DNA of 64,000 bases from Symsagittifera roscoffensis (lineage: Eukaryota; Xenacoelomorpha; Acoela; Convolutidae): the NCBI RefSeq assembly GCF_963678635.1, contig NW_026971441.1, forward strand, positions 1 to 64,000, given 5' to 3'. Position numbers and translations under genes: made by a program. Below the pieces are notes generated by a model. It searched no databases, was not told the origin of the DNA, and was given only the letters and a program-made list of their open reading frames with translations. Shown here piece by piece: positions 1-14,200 of the stretch. How positions within the stretch are numbered: the stretch's first letter is position 1; every line of letters starts with the position of its first letter.

Positions 1-3000
1 CTCTGTCGATTAAATGAAATGTTTTTTTTTTATACTGTTGCAGTGAATAGTAAAGTCCAATCTCTGATTGGATTTTGGTTAAATCTGCTAAAGAGTTTTG
101 GATCTGCAACTCATTTGTATCATTGATCAATTGATACTAAAATTTCCTAACATTCTGTCGATTAAGTAAAATGTTTTTTTTTTATGCTGTTGCAGTGAAT
201 AGTTAAGTCCTATCTCTGATTGGATTTTGGTTAAATCTGCTAAAGAGTTTTGGATCTGCAACTCATTTTCAATGTTGGTCAAATGATACTAAAGTTTCCT
301 CACACTCTGTCGATTAAGTAAAATATATATTTTTTTCTGTTGCAGTGAATAGTTAAGTCCTGTCTCTGATTGGATTCCGGCTTAATCTGCTAAAGAGTAC
401 TGGATCTGCAACTCATTTGCATCCTTGATCAACTGATATTAAAGTTTCCTCACATTTTGTCGATCAAGTAAAATGTTTTATTATATAATTACTGTTGCAG
501 TGAATAGTTAAGTCCTATCTCTGATTGGATTTTGGTTAAATCTGCTAAAGAGTTTTGGATCTGCAACTCATTTTTGTCATTGATCAATTGATACTAAAGT
601 TTCCTCACATTCTGTCGATGAAGTAAAATGTTTTTTTTTATACTGTTGCAGTGAATAGTTAAGTCCTGTTTTTGATTGGATTTTGGTTAGATCTGCTAAA
701 GGTTTTGGATATGCAACTCATTTTCAATGTTGGTCAAATGATACTGAAGTTTCCTCACACTCTGTCGATTAAATAAAATGTTTTTTTTTTCTGTTGCAGT
801 GAATGATTAATTCCTGTCTCTGATTGGATTTTGGTTAAATCTGCTAAAGAGTTTTGGATCTGCAACTCATTTGTCTCATTGATCAATTGATACTCAAGTT
901 TCCTCACATTATGTTGATTAATTAAAATGTTTTTTTTTTATTCTGTTGCAGTGAATAAGAAGTAGGTCCTGTTTTCGATTGGATTTTGATTAGATCTGCT
1001 AGAGATTTTTGGATCTGCAACTCATTTGTATCATTGATCAATTGATACTAAAGTTCCCTCACACTGTCGATTGAGTAAAACGTTTTTTTTTATTCTGTTG
1101 CAGTGAATAGTAAGTAGGTCCTGTTTTCGATTGGATTTTGATTAGTTCTGCTAGAGATTTTTGGATCTGCAACTCATTTGTACCATTGATCAATTGATAC
1201 TAAAGTTTCCTCACACTGTCGATTGAGTAAAATGTTTTTTTTTTATTCTGTTGCAGTGAATAGTAAGTAGGTCCTGTTTTCGATTGGATTTTGATTAGTT
1301 CTGCTAGAGATTTTTGGATCTGCAACTCATTTGTATCATTGATCAATTGATACTAAAGTTTCCTCAAACTGTCGATTGAGTAAAATGTTTTTTTTTATTC
1401 TGTTGCATTGAATAGTAAGTAGGTCCTGTTTTCGATTGGATTTTGATTAGATCTGCTAAAGAGTTTTGGATCTGCAACTCATTTGTCTCATTGATCAATT
1501 GATACTCAAGTTTCCTCACATTCTGTCGATTGAGTAAAATGTTTTTTTTTATTCTGTTGCAGTGTATAGTAATTAGGTCCTGTTTACGATTGGATTTTGA
1601 TTAGATCTGCTAGAGATTTTTGGATCTGCAACTCATTTGTATCATTGATCAATTGATACTAAAGTTCCCTCACACTGTCGATTGAGTAAAATGTTTTTTT
1701 TTTAATCTGTTGCAGTGAATAGTAAGTAGGTCCTGTTTTCGATTGGGTTTTGATTAGATCTGCTAGAGATTTTTGGATCTGCAACTCATTTGTATCATTG
1801 ATCAATTGATACTAAAGTTTCCTCAAACTGTCGATTGAGTAAAACGTTTTTTTTTTATTCTGTTGCATTGAATAGTAAGTAGGTCCTGTTTTTGATTGGA
1901 TTTTGATTAGATCTGCTAGAGATATTTGGATCTGCAACTCATTTGTATCATTGATCAATTGATACTAAAGTTCCCTCACACTGTCGATTGAGTAAAATGT
2001 TTTTTTTTTATTCTGTTGCAGTGAATAGTAAGTAGGTCCTGTTTTCGATTGGATTTTGATTAGATCTGCTAGAGATTTTTGGATCTGCAACTCATTTGTC
2101 TCATTGATCAATTGATACTCAAGTTTCCTCACATTCTGTCGATTGAGTAAAATGTTTTTTTTTATTCTGTTGCAGTGAATAGTAATTAGGTCCTGTTTTC
2201 GATTGGATTTTGATTAGATCTGCTAGAGATTTTTGGATCTGCAACTCATTTGTATCATTGATCAATTGATACTAAAGTTCCCTCACACTGTCGATTGAGT
2301 AAAATGTTTTTTTTTATTCTGTTGCAGTGAATAGTAAGTAGGTCCTGTTTTCGATTGGATTTTGATTAGATCTGCTAGAGATTTTTGGATCTGCAACTCA
2401 TTTGTATCATTGATCAATTGATACTAAAGTTTCCTCAAACTGTCGATTGAGTAAAATGTTTTTTTTTTATTCTGTTGCATTGAATAGTAAGTAGGTCCTG
2501 TTTTCGATTGGATTTTGATTAGATCTGCTAGAGATTTTTGGATCTGCAACTCATTTGTATCATTGATCAATTGATACTAAAGTTTCCTCACACTGTCGAT
2601 TGAGTAAAATGTTTTTTTTTATTCTGTTGCATTGAATAGTAAGTGGGTCCTGTTTTCGATTGGATTTTGATTAGATCTGCTAAAGAGTTTTGGATCTGCA
2701 ACTCATTTGTATCATTGATCAATTGATACTCAAGTTTCCTCACATTTTGTCGATTAAGTAATATGTTTTTTTTTATTCTGTTGCAGTGAATAGTAAGTAG
2801 GTCCTGTTTTCGATTGGATTTTGATTAGATCTGCTAGATATTTTTGGATCTGCAACTCATTTGTATCATTGATCAATTGATACTAAAGTTTCCTCACACT
2901 ATCGATTGAATAAAATGTTTTTTTTTCTGTTGCAGTTAATAAATAAGTCCTGTCTTTAATTGAATTTCGGCTTAATCTGCTAAAGAGTACTGGATCTGCA

Positions 3001-4000
3001 ACTCATTTGCATCCTTGATCAATTGATATTAAAGTTTCCTCACATTTTGTCGATCAAGTAAATTGTTTTAATATATAATTACTGTTGCAATGAATAGTTA
3101 AGTCCTATCTCGATTGGATTTTGGTTAAATCTGCTAAAGAGTTTTGGATCTGCAACTCATTTGTGTCATTGATCAATTAATACTAAAGTTTCTTCACATT
3201 CTGTCGATTAAGTAAAATGTTTTTTTTATACTGTTGCAGTGAATAGTTAAGTCCTGTTTTTGATTGGATTTTGGTTAGATCTGCTAGAGATTTTTGGATC
3301 TGCAACTCATTTGTATCATTGATCAATTGATACTAAAGTTTCCTCACATTGTCGATTGAGTAAAATGTTTTTTTTTATTCTGTTGCAGTGAATAGTAAGC
3401 AGGTCCTGTTTTCGATTGGATTTTGATTAGATCTGCTAGAGATTTTTGGATCTGCAACTCATTTGTATCATTGATCAATTGATACTAAAGTTTCCTCACA
3501 CTGTCGATTGAGTAAAATGTTTTTTTTATTCTGTTGCAGTGAATAGTAAGTAGGTCCTGTTTTCGATTGGATTTTGATTAGATCTGCTAGAGATTTTTGG
3601 ATCTGCAACTCATTTGTATCATTGATCAATTGATACTAAAGTTTCCTCACACTGTCGATTGAGTAAAATGTTTTTTTTTATTCTGTTGCATTGAATAGTA
3701 AGTGGGTCCTGTTTTCGATTGGATTTTGATTAGATCTGCTAAAGAGTTTTGGATCTGCAACTCATTTGTATCATTGATCAATTGATACTCAAGTTTCCTC
3801 ACATTTTGTCGATTAAGTAAAATGTTTTTTTTTTATTCTGTTGCAGTGAATAGTAAGTAGGTCCTGTTTTCGATTGGATTTTGATTAGATCTGCTAGAGA
3901 TTTTTGCATCTGCAACTCATTTGTATCATTGATCAATTGATACTAAAGTTTCCTCACACTGTCGATTGAGTAAAATGTTTTTTTTTCTGTTGCAGTTAAT
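1..4000 (+). repeat. Satellite subfamily carrying GTAAGT beside the acceptor-like site
   Basis: Many monomers between about 950 and 3,900 read GCAG TGAATA GTAAGTAGG instead of GCAG TGAATAGTTAAG. This places a perfect 5' splice-donor core (GTAAGT) six bases after a strong acceptor-like CAG. The variant recurs sporadically later, for example near 5,200, 9,310, 10,385, 12,215, 14,005 and 14,920. I see the motif directly; use as splice sites is untested. Confidence 0.8.
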
Positions 4001-7000
4001 AAATAAGTCCTGTCTTTAATTGAATTTCGGCTTAATCTGCTAAAGAGTACTGGATCTGCAACTGATTTGCATCCTTGATCAACTGATATTAAAGTTTCCT
4101 CACATTTTGTCGATCAAGTAAATTGTTTTAATATATAATTACTGTTGCAGTGAATAGTTAAGTCCTATCTCGATTGGATTTTGGTTAAATCTGCTAAAGA
4201 GTTTTGGATCTGCAACTCATTTGTATCATTGATCAATTGATACTCAAGTTTCCTCACATTCTGTCGATTAAGTAAAATGTTTTTTTTTAACTGTTGCAGT
4301 GGATAGTTAAGTCCTGTTTTTGATTGGATTTTGATTAGATCTGCTAAAGGTTTTGGATATGCAACTCATTTGCATCATTGGTCAAATGATACTAAAGTTT
4401 TCTCACACTCGATTAAGTAAAATGTTTTTTTTTTCTGTTGCAGTTAATAAATAAGTCCTGTCTTTAATTGAATTTCGGCTTAATCTGCTAAAGAGTACTG
4501 GATCTGCAACTCATTTGCATCCTTGATCAACTGTTATTAAAGTTTCCTCACATTTTGTCGATCAAGTAAAATGTTTTAATATATAATTACTGTTGCAGTG
4601 AATAGTTAAGTCCTATCTCTGATTAGATTTTGGTTAAATCTGCTAAAGAGTTTTGGATCTGCAACTCATTTGTGTCATTGATCAATTGATACTAAATTTT
4701 CCTCACATTCTGTCGATTAAGTAAAATGTTTTTTTTTTATACTGTTGCAGTGAATAGTTAAGTCCTTTTTTTGATTGGATTTTGGTTAGATCTGCTAAAG
4801 GTTTTGGATATGCAACTCATTTTCAAAGTTGGTCAAATGATACTAAAGTTTCCTCACACTCTGTCGATTAAGTAAAATGTTTTTTTTTCTGTTGCAGTGA
4901 ATAGTTAAGTCCTGTCTCTGATTGGATTTTGGTTAAATCTGCTAAAGAGTTTTGAATCTGCAACACATTTGTCTCATTGATCAATTGATACTAAAGTTTC
5001 CTCACATTCTGTCGATTAAATACAATGGTTTTTTATTCTATACTGTTGCGGTGAATAGTTAAGTCCTGTTATTGATTGGATTTTGATTAGATCTGCTGAA
5101 GAGTTTAGGATCTACATCTCATTTTTATCATCGATCAATTGATACTTAAGTTTCCTCACATTCTGTCGATTAAGTAAAATGTTTTTTTTTCTGTTGCAGT
5201 GAATAGTAAGTAGGTCCTATTTTCGATTGGATTTTGATCAGATCTGCTAAAGATTTTTGGATCTGCAACTCATTTGTATCATTGATCAAGTGATACTAAA
5301 GTTTCCTCACACTGTCGATTGAGTAAAATGTTTTTTTTTTCTGTTGAAGTTAATAAATAAGTCCTGTCTTTAAGTGAATTTTGGCTGAATCTGCTGAATG
5401 TTACTGGATCTGCAACTCATTTGTATCCTTGATCAACTGATACCAAAGTTTCCTCACATTTTGTCGATCAAGTAAAATAATTTTTTTTAAAAATATATAT
5501 TTACTGTTGCAGTGAATAGTTCGGTCCTATCTCTGATTGGATTTCGGTTAAATCTGTGAAAGAGTTTTGGATCTGCAACTCATTTGTATCATTGATCAAT
5601 TTAAGACTAAAGTTTCCTCGCATTCTGTTGATAAGTAAAATGTTTTTTTTTTATACTGTTGCAGCGAATAGTTAAGTCCTATCTCTGATTGGATTTTGGT
5701 TAAATCTGCTAAAGAGTTTTGGATCTGCAATTCATTTTCAATGTTGGTCAAATGATACTAAAGTTTCCTCACACTCTGTCGATTAAGTAAAATGTTTTTT
5801 TTTTCTGTTGCAGTGAATAGTTAAGCCCTGTCTCTGATTGGATTTTGGATAAATCTGCTAAAGAATTTTGGATCTGCAACTCATTTGTCTCATTGATTAA
5901 TTGATACTAAAGTTTCTTCTTATTCTGTCGATTAAGTAAAATGTTTTTTTTTCTATACTCTTGCGGTGAATAGTTAAGTCCTGTTATTGATTGGATTTTG
6001 ATTAGATCTGCTGAAGGTTTTGGATATGCAACTCATTTTCAATGTTGGTCAAATGATACTAAAGTCTCCTCACACTCTGTCGATTAAGTAAAATGTTTTT
6101 TTTTCTGTTGCAGTGAATAGTTAAGTCCTGTCTCTGATTGGATTTTGGTTAAATCTGCTAAAGAGTTTTGTTTCTGCAACTCATTTGTCTCATTGATTAA
6201 TTGATACTAAAGTTTCTTCTCATTCTGTTGATTAAGTAAAATGTTTTTTTTTCTATACTGTTGCGGTGAATAGTTAAGCCCTGTTATTGATTGGATTTTG
6301 ATTAGATCTGCTAAAGGTTTTGGATATGTAACTCATTTTCAATGTTGGTCAAATGATACTAAAGTTTCCTCGCACTCTGTCGATTAAGTAAAATGTTTTT
6401 TTTTTCTGTTGCAGTGAATAGTTAAGTCCTGTTATTGATTGGATTTTGATAAGATCTGCTGAAGAGTTTTGGATCTGCAACTCATTTTTATCATTGATCA
6501 ATTGATACTTAAGTTTCCTCACATTCTGTCGATTAAGTAAAATGTTTTTCTTTATTCTGTTGCAGTGAATAGTAAGAAGGTCCTGTTTTCGATTGGATTT
6601 TGATCAAATCTGCTAAAGATTTTTGGATCTGCAACTCACTTGTATCCTTGATCAACTGATACCAAAATTTCCTCACATTTTGTCGATCAAGTAAAATGTT
6701 TTTTTATTTAATTATACATTTACTGTTGCAGTGAATAGTTAAGTCCTTTCTCTGATTGGATTTCGGTTGAATCTGCTATAGAGTTTTGGGTCTGCAAGTC
6801 GTTTGTATCATTGATCAATTGATACTAAAGTTTCCTTACATTCTGTTGATAAGTTAAATGTTTTTTTTTAATACTGTTGCAGTGAATAGTTAAGTCCTGT
6901 CTCTGATTGGATTTTGGTTAAATCTGCTAAAGAGTTTTGGATCTGCAACTCATTTGTCTCATTGATCAATTGATACTAAAGTTTTCTCACATTCTGTCGA

Positions 7001-7320
7001 TTAAGTAAAATGTTTTTTTTTCTATACTGTTGCGGTGAATAGTTAAGTCCTATCTCTGATTGGATTTTGGTTAAGTCTGCTAAAGAGTTTTGGATCTGCA
7101 ACTCATTTTCAATGTTGATCAATTGATACTAAAGTTTCCTTACATTCTGTTGATAAGTAAAATGTTTTTTTTTATGCTGTTGCAGTGAATAATTAAGTCC
7201 TATCTCTGATTGGGTTTTGGTTAAATCTGCTAAAGAGTTTTGGATCTGCAACTATTTTTCAATGTTGGTCAAATGATACTAAAGTTTCCTCACACTCTGT
7301 CGATTAAGTAAAATGTTTTT

Positions 7321-8844
7321 TTTTCTGTTGCAGTGAATAGTTAAGTCCTGTCTCTGATTGGATGTTGGTTAAATCTGCTAAAGAGTTTTGGATCTGCAAC
7401 TCATTTGACTCATTGATCAATTGATACTAAAGTTTCCTCACATTCTGTCGATTAAGTAAAATGTTTTTTTTTTCTATACTGTTGCGGTGAATAGTTAAGT
7501 CCTATCTCTGATTGGATTTCGGTTAAATCTGCTAAAGAGTTTTGGATCTGCAACTCATTTGTATCATTGATCAATTGATACTAAAGTTTCCTCACATTCT
7601 GTCGATAAGTAAAATGTTTTTTTTTTAATATATATTTACTGTTGCAGTGAATAGTTAAGTCCTGTCTCTGATTGGATGTTGGTTAAATCTGCTAAAGAGT
7701 TTTAAATCTGCAACTCATTTGACTCATTGATCAATTGATACTAAAGCTTCCTCACATTCTGTCGATTAAGTAAAATGTTTTTTTTTCTATACTGTTGCGG
7801 TGAATAGTTAAGTCCTATCTCTGATTGGATTTCGGTTAAATCTGCTAAAGAGTTTTATATCTGCAACTCATTTGTATCATTGATCAATTGATACTAAAGT
7901 TTCCTCACATTCTGTCGATAAGTAAATTGTTTTTTATACTGTTGCAGTGAATAGTTAAGTCCTGTTATTGATTGGATTTTGATTAGATCTGCTAAAGGTT
8001 TTGGATATGCAATTCATTTTCAATGTTGGTCAAATGATACTAAAGTTTCCTCACACTCTGTCGATTAAGTAAAATGTTTTTTTTTCTGTTGCAGTGAATA
8101 GTTAAGTCCTGTCTCTGATTGGATGTTGGTTAAATCTGCTAAAGAGTTTTGGATCTGCAACTCATTTGACTCATTGATCAATTGATACTAAAGTTTCCTC
8201 ACATTCTGTCGATTAAGTAAAATGTTTTTTTTTCTATACTGTTGCGGTGAATAGTTAAGTCCTATCTCTGATTGGATTTCGGTTAAATCTGCTAAAGAGT
8301 TTTGGATCTGCAACTCATTTGTATCATTGATCAATTGATACTAAAGTTTCCTCACATTCTGTCGATAAGTAAAATGTTTTTTTTTTTAAATATATATTTA
8401 CTGTTGCAGTGAATAGTTAAGTCCTGTCTCTGATTGGATGTTGGTTAAATCTGCTAAAGAGTTTTAAATCTGCAACTCATTTGACTCATTGATCAATTGA
8501 TACTAAAGTTTCCTCACATTCTGTCGATTAAGTAAAATGTTTTTTTTTCTATACTGTTGCGGTGAATAGTTAAGTCCTATCTCTGATTGGATTTCGGTTA
8601 AATCTGCTAAAGAGTTTTATATCTGCAACTCATTTGTATCATTGATCAATTGATACTAAAGTTTCCTCACATTCTGTCGATAAGTAAATTGTTTTTTATA
8701 CTGTTGCAGTGAATAGTTAAGTCCTGTTATTGATTGGATTTAGATTAGATCTGCTAAAGGTTTTGGATATGCAATTCTTTTTCAATGTTGGTCAAATGAT
8801 ACTAAAGTTTCCTCACACTCTGTCGATTAAGTAAAATGTTTTTT
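7321..8844. repeat. Higher-order repeat, two ~762-bp copies of five monomers
   Basis: The five-monomer block beginning near 7,321 recurs almost base for base from about 8,083. The shared diagnostic variants appear in the same order: the GGATGTTGG variant, the CTATACTGTTGCGG variant, the AAATATATATTTACTG insertion, and a monomer with a short AAATTGTTTTTTATACTG spacer. This marks recent block duplication within the satellite. Confidence 0.85.
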
Positions 8845-9148
8845 TTTCTGTTGCAGTGAATAGTTAAGTCCTGTCTCTGATTGGATTTTAGTTAAATCTG
8901 CTAAAGAGTTTTGGATCTGCAACTCATTTGTCTCATTGATTAATTGATACTAAAGTTTTCTCACATTCTGTCGATTAAGTAAAATGTTTTTTTTTCTATA
9001 CTGTTGCGGTGAATAGTTAAGTCCTGTTATTGATTGGATTTTGATTAGATCTGCTAAAGGTTTCGGATATGCAACTCATTTTCAATGTTGGTCAAATGAT
9101 ACTAAAGTTTCCTCACCATCTGTCGATTAAGTAAATTGTTTTTTTTTC

Positions 9149-11285
9149 TGTTGCAGTGAATAGTTAAGTCCTGTTATTGATTGGATTTTGATAAGATCTG
9201 CTGAAGAGTTTTGGATCTGTAACTCATTTTTATCATTGATCAATTGATACTTAAGTTTCCTCACATTCTGTCGATTAAGTAAAATGTTTTTCTATATTCT
9301 GTTGCAGTGAATAGTAAGTAGGTCCTGTTTTCGATTGGATTTTGATCAAATCTGCTAAAGATTTTTGGATCTGCAACTCATTTGTATCCTTGATCAACTG
9401 ATACCAAAATTTCCTCACATTTTGTCGATCAAGTAAAATGTTTTTTTTTGTTTAATTATAGATTTACTGTTGCAGTGAATAGTTAAGTCCTTTCTCTGAT
9501 TGGATTTCGGTTGAATGTGCTATAGAGTTTTGGGTCTGCAACTCATTTGTATCATTGATCAATTGATACTAAAGTTTCCTTACATTCTGTTGATAAGTTA
9601 AATGTTTTTTTTTAGTACTGTTGCAGTGAATAGTTAAGTCCTGTCTCTGATTGGATTTTGGTTAAATCTGCTAAAGAGTTTTGGATCTGCAACTCATTTG
9701 TCTCATTGATCAATTGATACTAAAGTTTTCTCACATTCTGTCGATTAAGTAAAATGTTTTTTTTTCTATACTGTTGCGGTGAATAGTTAAGTCCTATCTC
9801 TGATTGGGTTTTGGTTAAATCTGCTGAAGAGTTTTGGATCTGCAACTCATTTTCAATGTTGATCAATTGATACTAAAGTTTCCTTACATTCTGTTGATAA
9901 GTAAAATGTTTTTTTTTTATACTGTTGCAGTGAATAATTAAGTCCTATCTCTGATTGGGTTTTGGTTAAATCTGCTAAAGAGTTTTGGATATGCAACTCT
10001 TTTTCAATGTTGGTCAAATGATACTAAAGTTTCCTCACACTCTGTCGATTAAGTAAAATGTTTTTTTTCTGTTGCAGTGAATAGTTAAGTCCTGTCTCTG
10101 ATTGGGTTTTGGTTAAATCTGCTAAAGAGTTTTGGATCTGCAACTCATTTTCAATGTTGGTCAAATGATACTAAAGTTTCCTCACACTCTGTCGATTAAG
10201 TAAATTGTTTTTTTTTTCTGTTGCAGTGAATAGTTAAGTCCTGTTATTGATTGGATTTTGATAAGATCTGCTGAAGAGTTTTGGATCTGCAACTCATTTT
10301 TATCATTGATCAATTGATACTTAAGTTTCCTCACATTCTGTCGATTAAGTAAAATGTTTTTCTATATTCTGTTGCAGTGAATAGTAAGTAGGTCCTGTTT
10401 TCGATTGGATTTTGATCAAATCTGCTAAAGCTTTTTGGATCTGCAACTCATTTGTATCCTTGATCAACTGATACCAAAATTTCCTCACATTTTGTCGATC
10501 AAGTAAAATGTTTTTTTGTTTAATTATACATTTACTGTTGCAGTGAATAGTTAAGTCCTTTCTCTGATTGGATTTCGGTTGAATCTGCTATAGAGTTTTG
10601 GGTCTGCAACTCATTTGTATCATTGATCAATTGATACTAAAGTTTCCTTACATTCTGTTGATAAGTTAAATGTTTTTTTTTAATACTGTTGCAGTGAATA
10701 GTTAAGTCCTGTCTCTGATTGGATTTTGGTTAAATCTGCTAAAGAGTTTTGGATCTGCATCTCATTTGTCTCATTGATCAATTGATACTAAAGTTTTCTC
10801 ACATTCTGTCGATTAAGTAAAATGTTTTTTTTTTTCTATACTGTTGCGGTGAATAGTTAAGTCCTATCTCTGATTGGGTTTTGGTTAAATCTGCTAAAGA
10901 GTTTTGGATCTGCAACTCATTTTCAATGTTGATCAATTGATACTAAAGTTTCCTTACATTCTGTTGATAAGTAAAATGTTTTTTTTTATACTGTTGCAGT
11001 GAATAATTAAGTCCTATCTCTGATTGGGTTTTGGTTAAATCTGCTAAAGAGTTTTGGATCTGCAACTCTTTTTCAATGTTGGTCAAATGATACTAAAGTT
11101 TCCTCACACTCTGTCGATTAAGTAAAATGTTTTTTTTTCTGTTGCAGTGAATAGTTAAGTCCTGTCTCTGATTGGATGTTGGTTAAATCTGCTAAAGAGT
11201 TTCGGATCTGCAACTCATTTGACTCATTGATCAATTGATACTAAAGTTTCCTCACATTCTGTCGATTAAGATAAATGTTTTTTTA
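9149..11285. repeat. Higher-order repeat, two ~1,070-bp copies of seven monomers
   Basis: A seven-monomer block starting near 9,149 (TTATTGATTGGATTTTGATAAGATCTGCTGAAG variant first) repeats from about 10,217. The same run of variants follows, including TTTTTCTATATTCTGTTGCAG, the GATCAACTGATACC monomer and the TTTAATTATA insertion. The same leading variant also occurs near 6,405 and 12,051, so related blocks are spread over about 6 kb. Confidence 0.8.
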
Positions 11286-14200
11286 TACTGTTGCGGTGAA
11301 TAGCTAAGTCCTATCTCTGATTGGATTTCGGTTAAATCTGCTAAAGAGTTTTGGATCTGCAACTCATTTGTATCATTGATCAATTGATACTAAAGTTTCC
11401 TCACATTCTGTCGATAAGTAAAATGTTTTTTTTTAAATATATATTTACTGTTGCAGTGAATAGGTAAGTCCTATCTCTGATTGGATTTCGGTTAAATCTG
11501 CTAAAGAGTTTTGGATCTGCAACTCATTTGTATCATTGATCAATTGATACTAAAGTTTCCTCACATTCTGTCGGTAAGTAAATTGTTTTTTTTATACTGC
11601 TGCAGTGAATAGTTAAGTCCTGTTATTGATTGGATTTTGATTAGATCTGCTAAAGGTTTTGGATATGCAACTCATTTTCAATGTTGTTCAAATGATACTT
11701 AAGTTTCCTCACACTCTGTGGATTAAGTAAAATGTTTTTTTTTTGTTGCAGTGAATAGTTAAGTCCTGTCTCGATTGGATTTTGGTTAAATCTGCTAAAG
11801 TTTTGGATCTGCAACTTGTCTCATTGATTAATTTGTCTCATTGATTAATTGATACTAAAGTTTCTTCTCATTCTGTCGATTAAGTAAAATGTTTTTTTTC
11901 TATACTGTTGCGGTGAATAGTTAAGTCCTGTTATTGATTGGATTTTGATTAGATCTGCTAAAGGTTTTGGATATGCAACTCATTTTCAATGTTGGTCAAA
12001 TGATACTAAAGTTTCCTCACACTCTGTCGATTAAGTAAATTGTTTTTTTTTCTGTTGCAGTGAATAGTTAAGTCCTGTTATTGATTGGATTTTGATAAGA
12101 TCTGCTGAAGAGTTTTGGATCTGCAACTCATTTTTATCATTGATCAATTGATACTTAAGTTTCCTCACATTCTGTCGATTAAGTAAAATGTTTTTCTTTA
12201 TTTTGTTGCAGTGAATAGTAAGTAGGTCCTGTTTTCGATTGGATTTTGATCAAATCTGCTAAAGATTTTTGGATCTGCAACTCATTTGTATCATTGATCA
12301 ATTGATAATAAAGTTTCCTCACACTGTCGATTGAGTAAAATGTTTTTTTTTTCTGTTGAAGTTAATAAATAAGTCCTGTCTTTAATTAAATTTTGGCTGA
12401 ATTTGCTGAAGGGTACTGGATCTGCAACTCATTTGTATCCTTGATCAACTGATACTAAAGTTTCCTTACATTCTGTTGATAAGTGAAATGTTTTTATACT
12501 GTTGCAGTGAATAGTTAAGTCCTATCTCTGATTGGGTTTTGGTTAAAACTGCTAAAGAGTTTTGGATCTGCAACTCATTTTCAATGTTGATCAATTGATA
12601 CTATGGTTCCTTACATTCTGTTGATAAGTAAAATGTTTTTTTTTTATACTGTTGCAGTGAATAGTTAAGTCCTATCTCTGATTGGGTTTTGGTTAAATCT
12701 GCTGAAGAGTTTTGGATCTGCAACTCTTTTTCAATGTTGGTCAAATGATACTAAAGTTTCCTCACACTCTGTCGATTAAGTAAAATGTTTTTTTTTCTGT
12801 TGCAGTGAATAGTTAAGTCCTGTCTCTGATTGGATTTTGGTTAAATCTGCTAAAGAGTTTTGGATTTGCAACTCATTTGTCTCATTGATCAATTGATACT
12901 AAAGTTTCCTCACATTCTGTTGATAAGTAAAATGTTTTTTTTTTTATACTGTTGCAGTGAATAGTTAAGTCCTATCTCTGATTGGATTTCGGTTAAATCT
13001 GCTATAGAGTTTTGGGTCTGCAACTCATTTGTATCATTGATCAATTGATACTAAAGTTTCCTTACATTCTGTTGATAAGTGAAATGTTTTTATACTGTTG
13101 CAGTGAATAGTTAAGTCCTATCTCTGATTGGGTTTTGGTTAAATCTGCTGAAGAGTTTTGGATCTGCAACTCTTTTTCAATGTTGGTCAAATGATACTAA
13201 AGTTTCCTCACACTCTGTCGATTAAGTAAAATGTTTTTTTTTCTGTTGCAGTGAATAGTTAAGTCCTGTCTCTGATTGGATTTTGGTTAAATCTGCTAAA
13301 GAGTTTTGGATTTGCAACTCATTTGTCTCATTGATCAATTGATACTAAAGTTTCCTCACATTCTGTCGATTAAGTAAAATGTTTTTTTTTCTATACTGTT
13401 GCGGTGAAAAGTTAAGTCCTATCTCTGATTGGATTTCGGTTTAATCTGCTAAAGAGTTTTGGATCTGCAACTCATTTGTATCATTGATCAATTGATACTA
13501 AAGTTTCCTCACATTCTGTCGATAAGTAAAATGTTTTTTTTTTTTTAAATATATTTACTGTTGCAGTGAATAGTTAAGTCCTATCTCTGATTGGATTTTG
13601 GTTAAATCTGCCAAAGAGTTTTGGATCTGCAACTCATTTTCAATGTTGGTCAAATGATACTTAAGTTTCCTCTCACTCTGTCGATTAAGTAAAATGTTTT
13701 CTGTTGCAGTGAATAGTTAAAACCTGTCTCTGATTGGATTTTGGTTAAATCTGCTAAAGAGTTTTGACTCTGCAACTCATTTGTATCATTGATCAATTGA
13801 TACTAAAGTTTCCTCACATTCTGTCGATTAAGCTAAATATATTTTTTTCTATAATGTTGCGGTGAATAGTTAAGTCCTGTTATTGATTGGATTTTGATTA
13901 GATCTGCTAAAGAGTTTTGGATCTGCAACTCATTTGTTTCATTGATCAATTGATACTTTAAGTTTCCTCACATTCTGTCGATTAAGTACAATGTTTTTTT
14001 TCTGTTGCAGTGAATAGTAAGTAGGTCCTGTTTTTGATTGGATTTTGATTAGATCTGCTAAAGAGTTTTGGATCTGCAACTCATTTGTATCATTGATCAA
14101 TTGATACTAAAGTTTCCTCTCATTCTGTCGATTAAGCTAAATGTTTTTTTTTCTATACTAATGCGGTGAAAAGTTAAGTCCTATCTCTGATTGGATTTCG

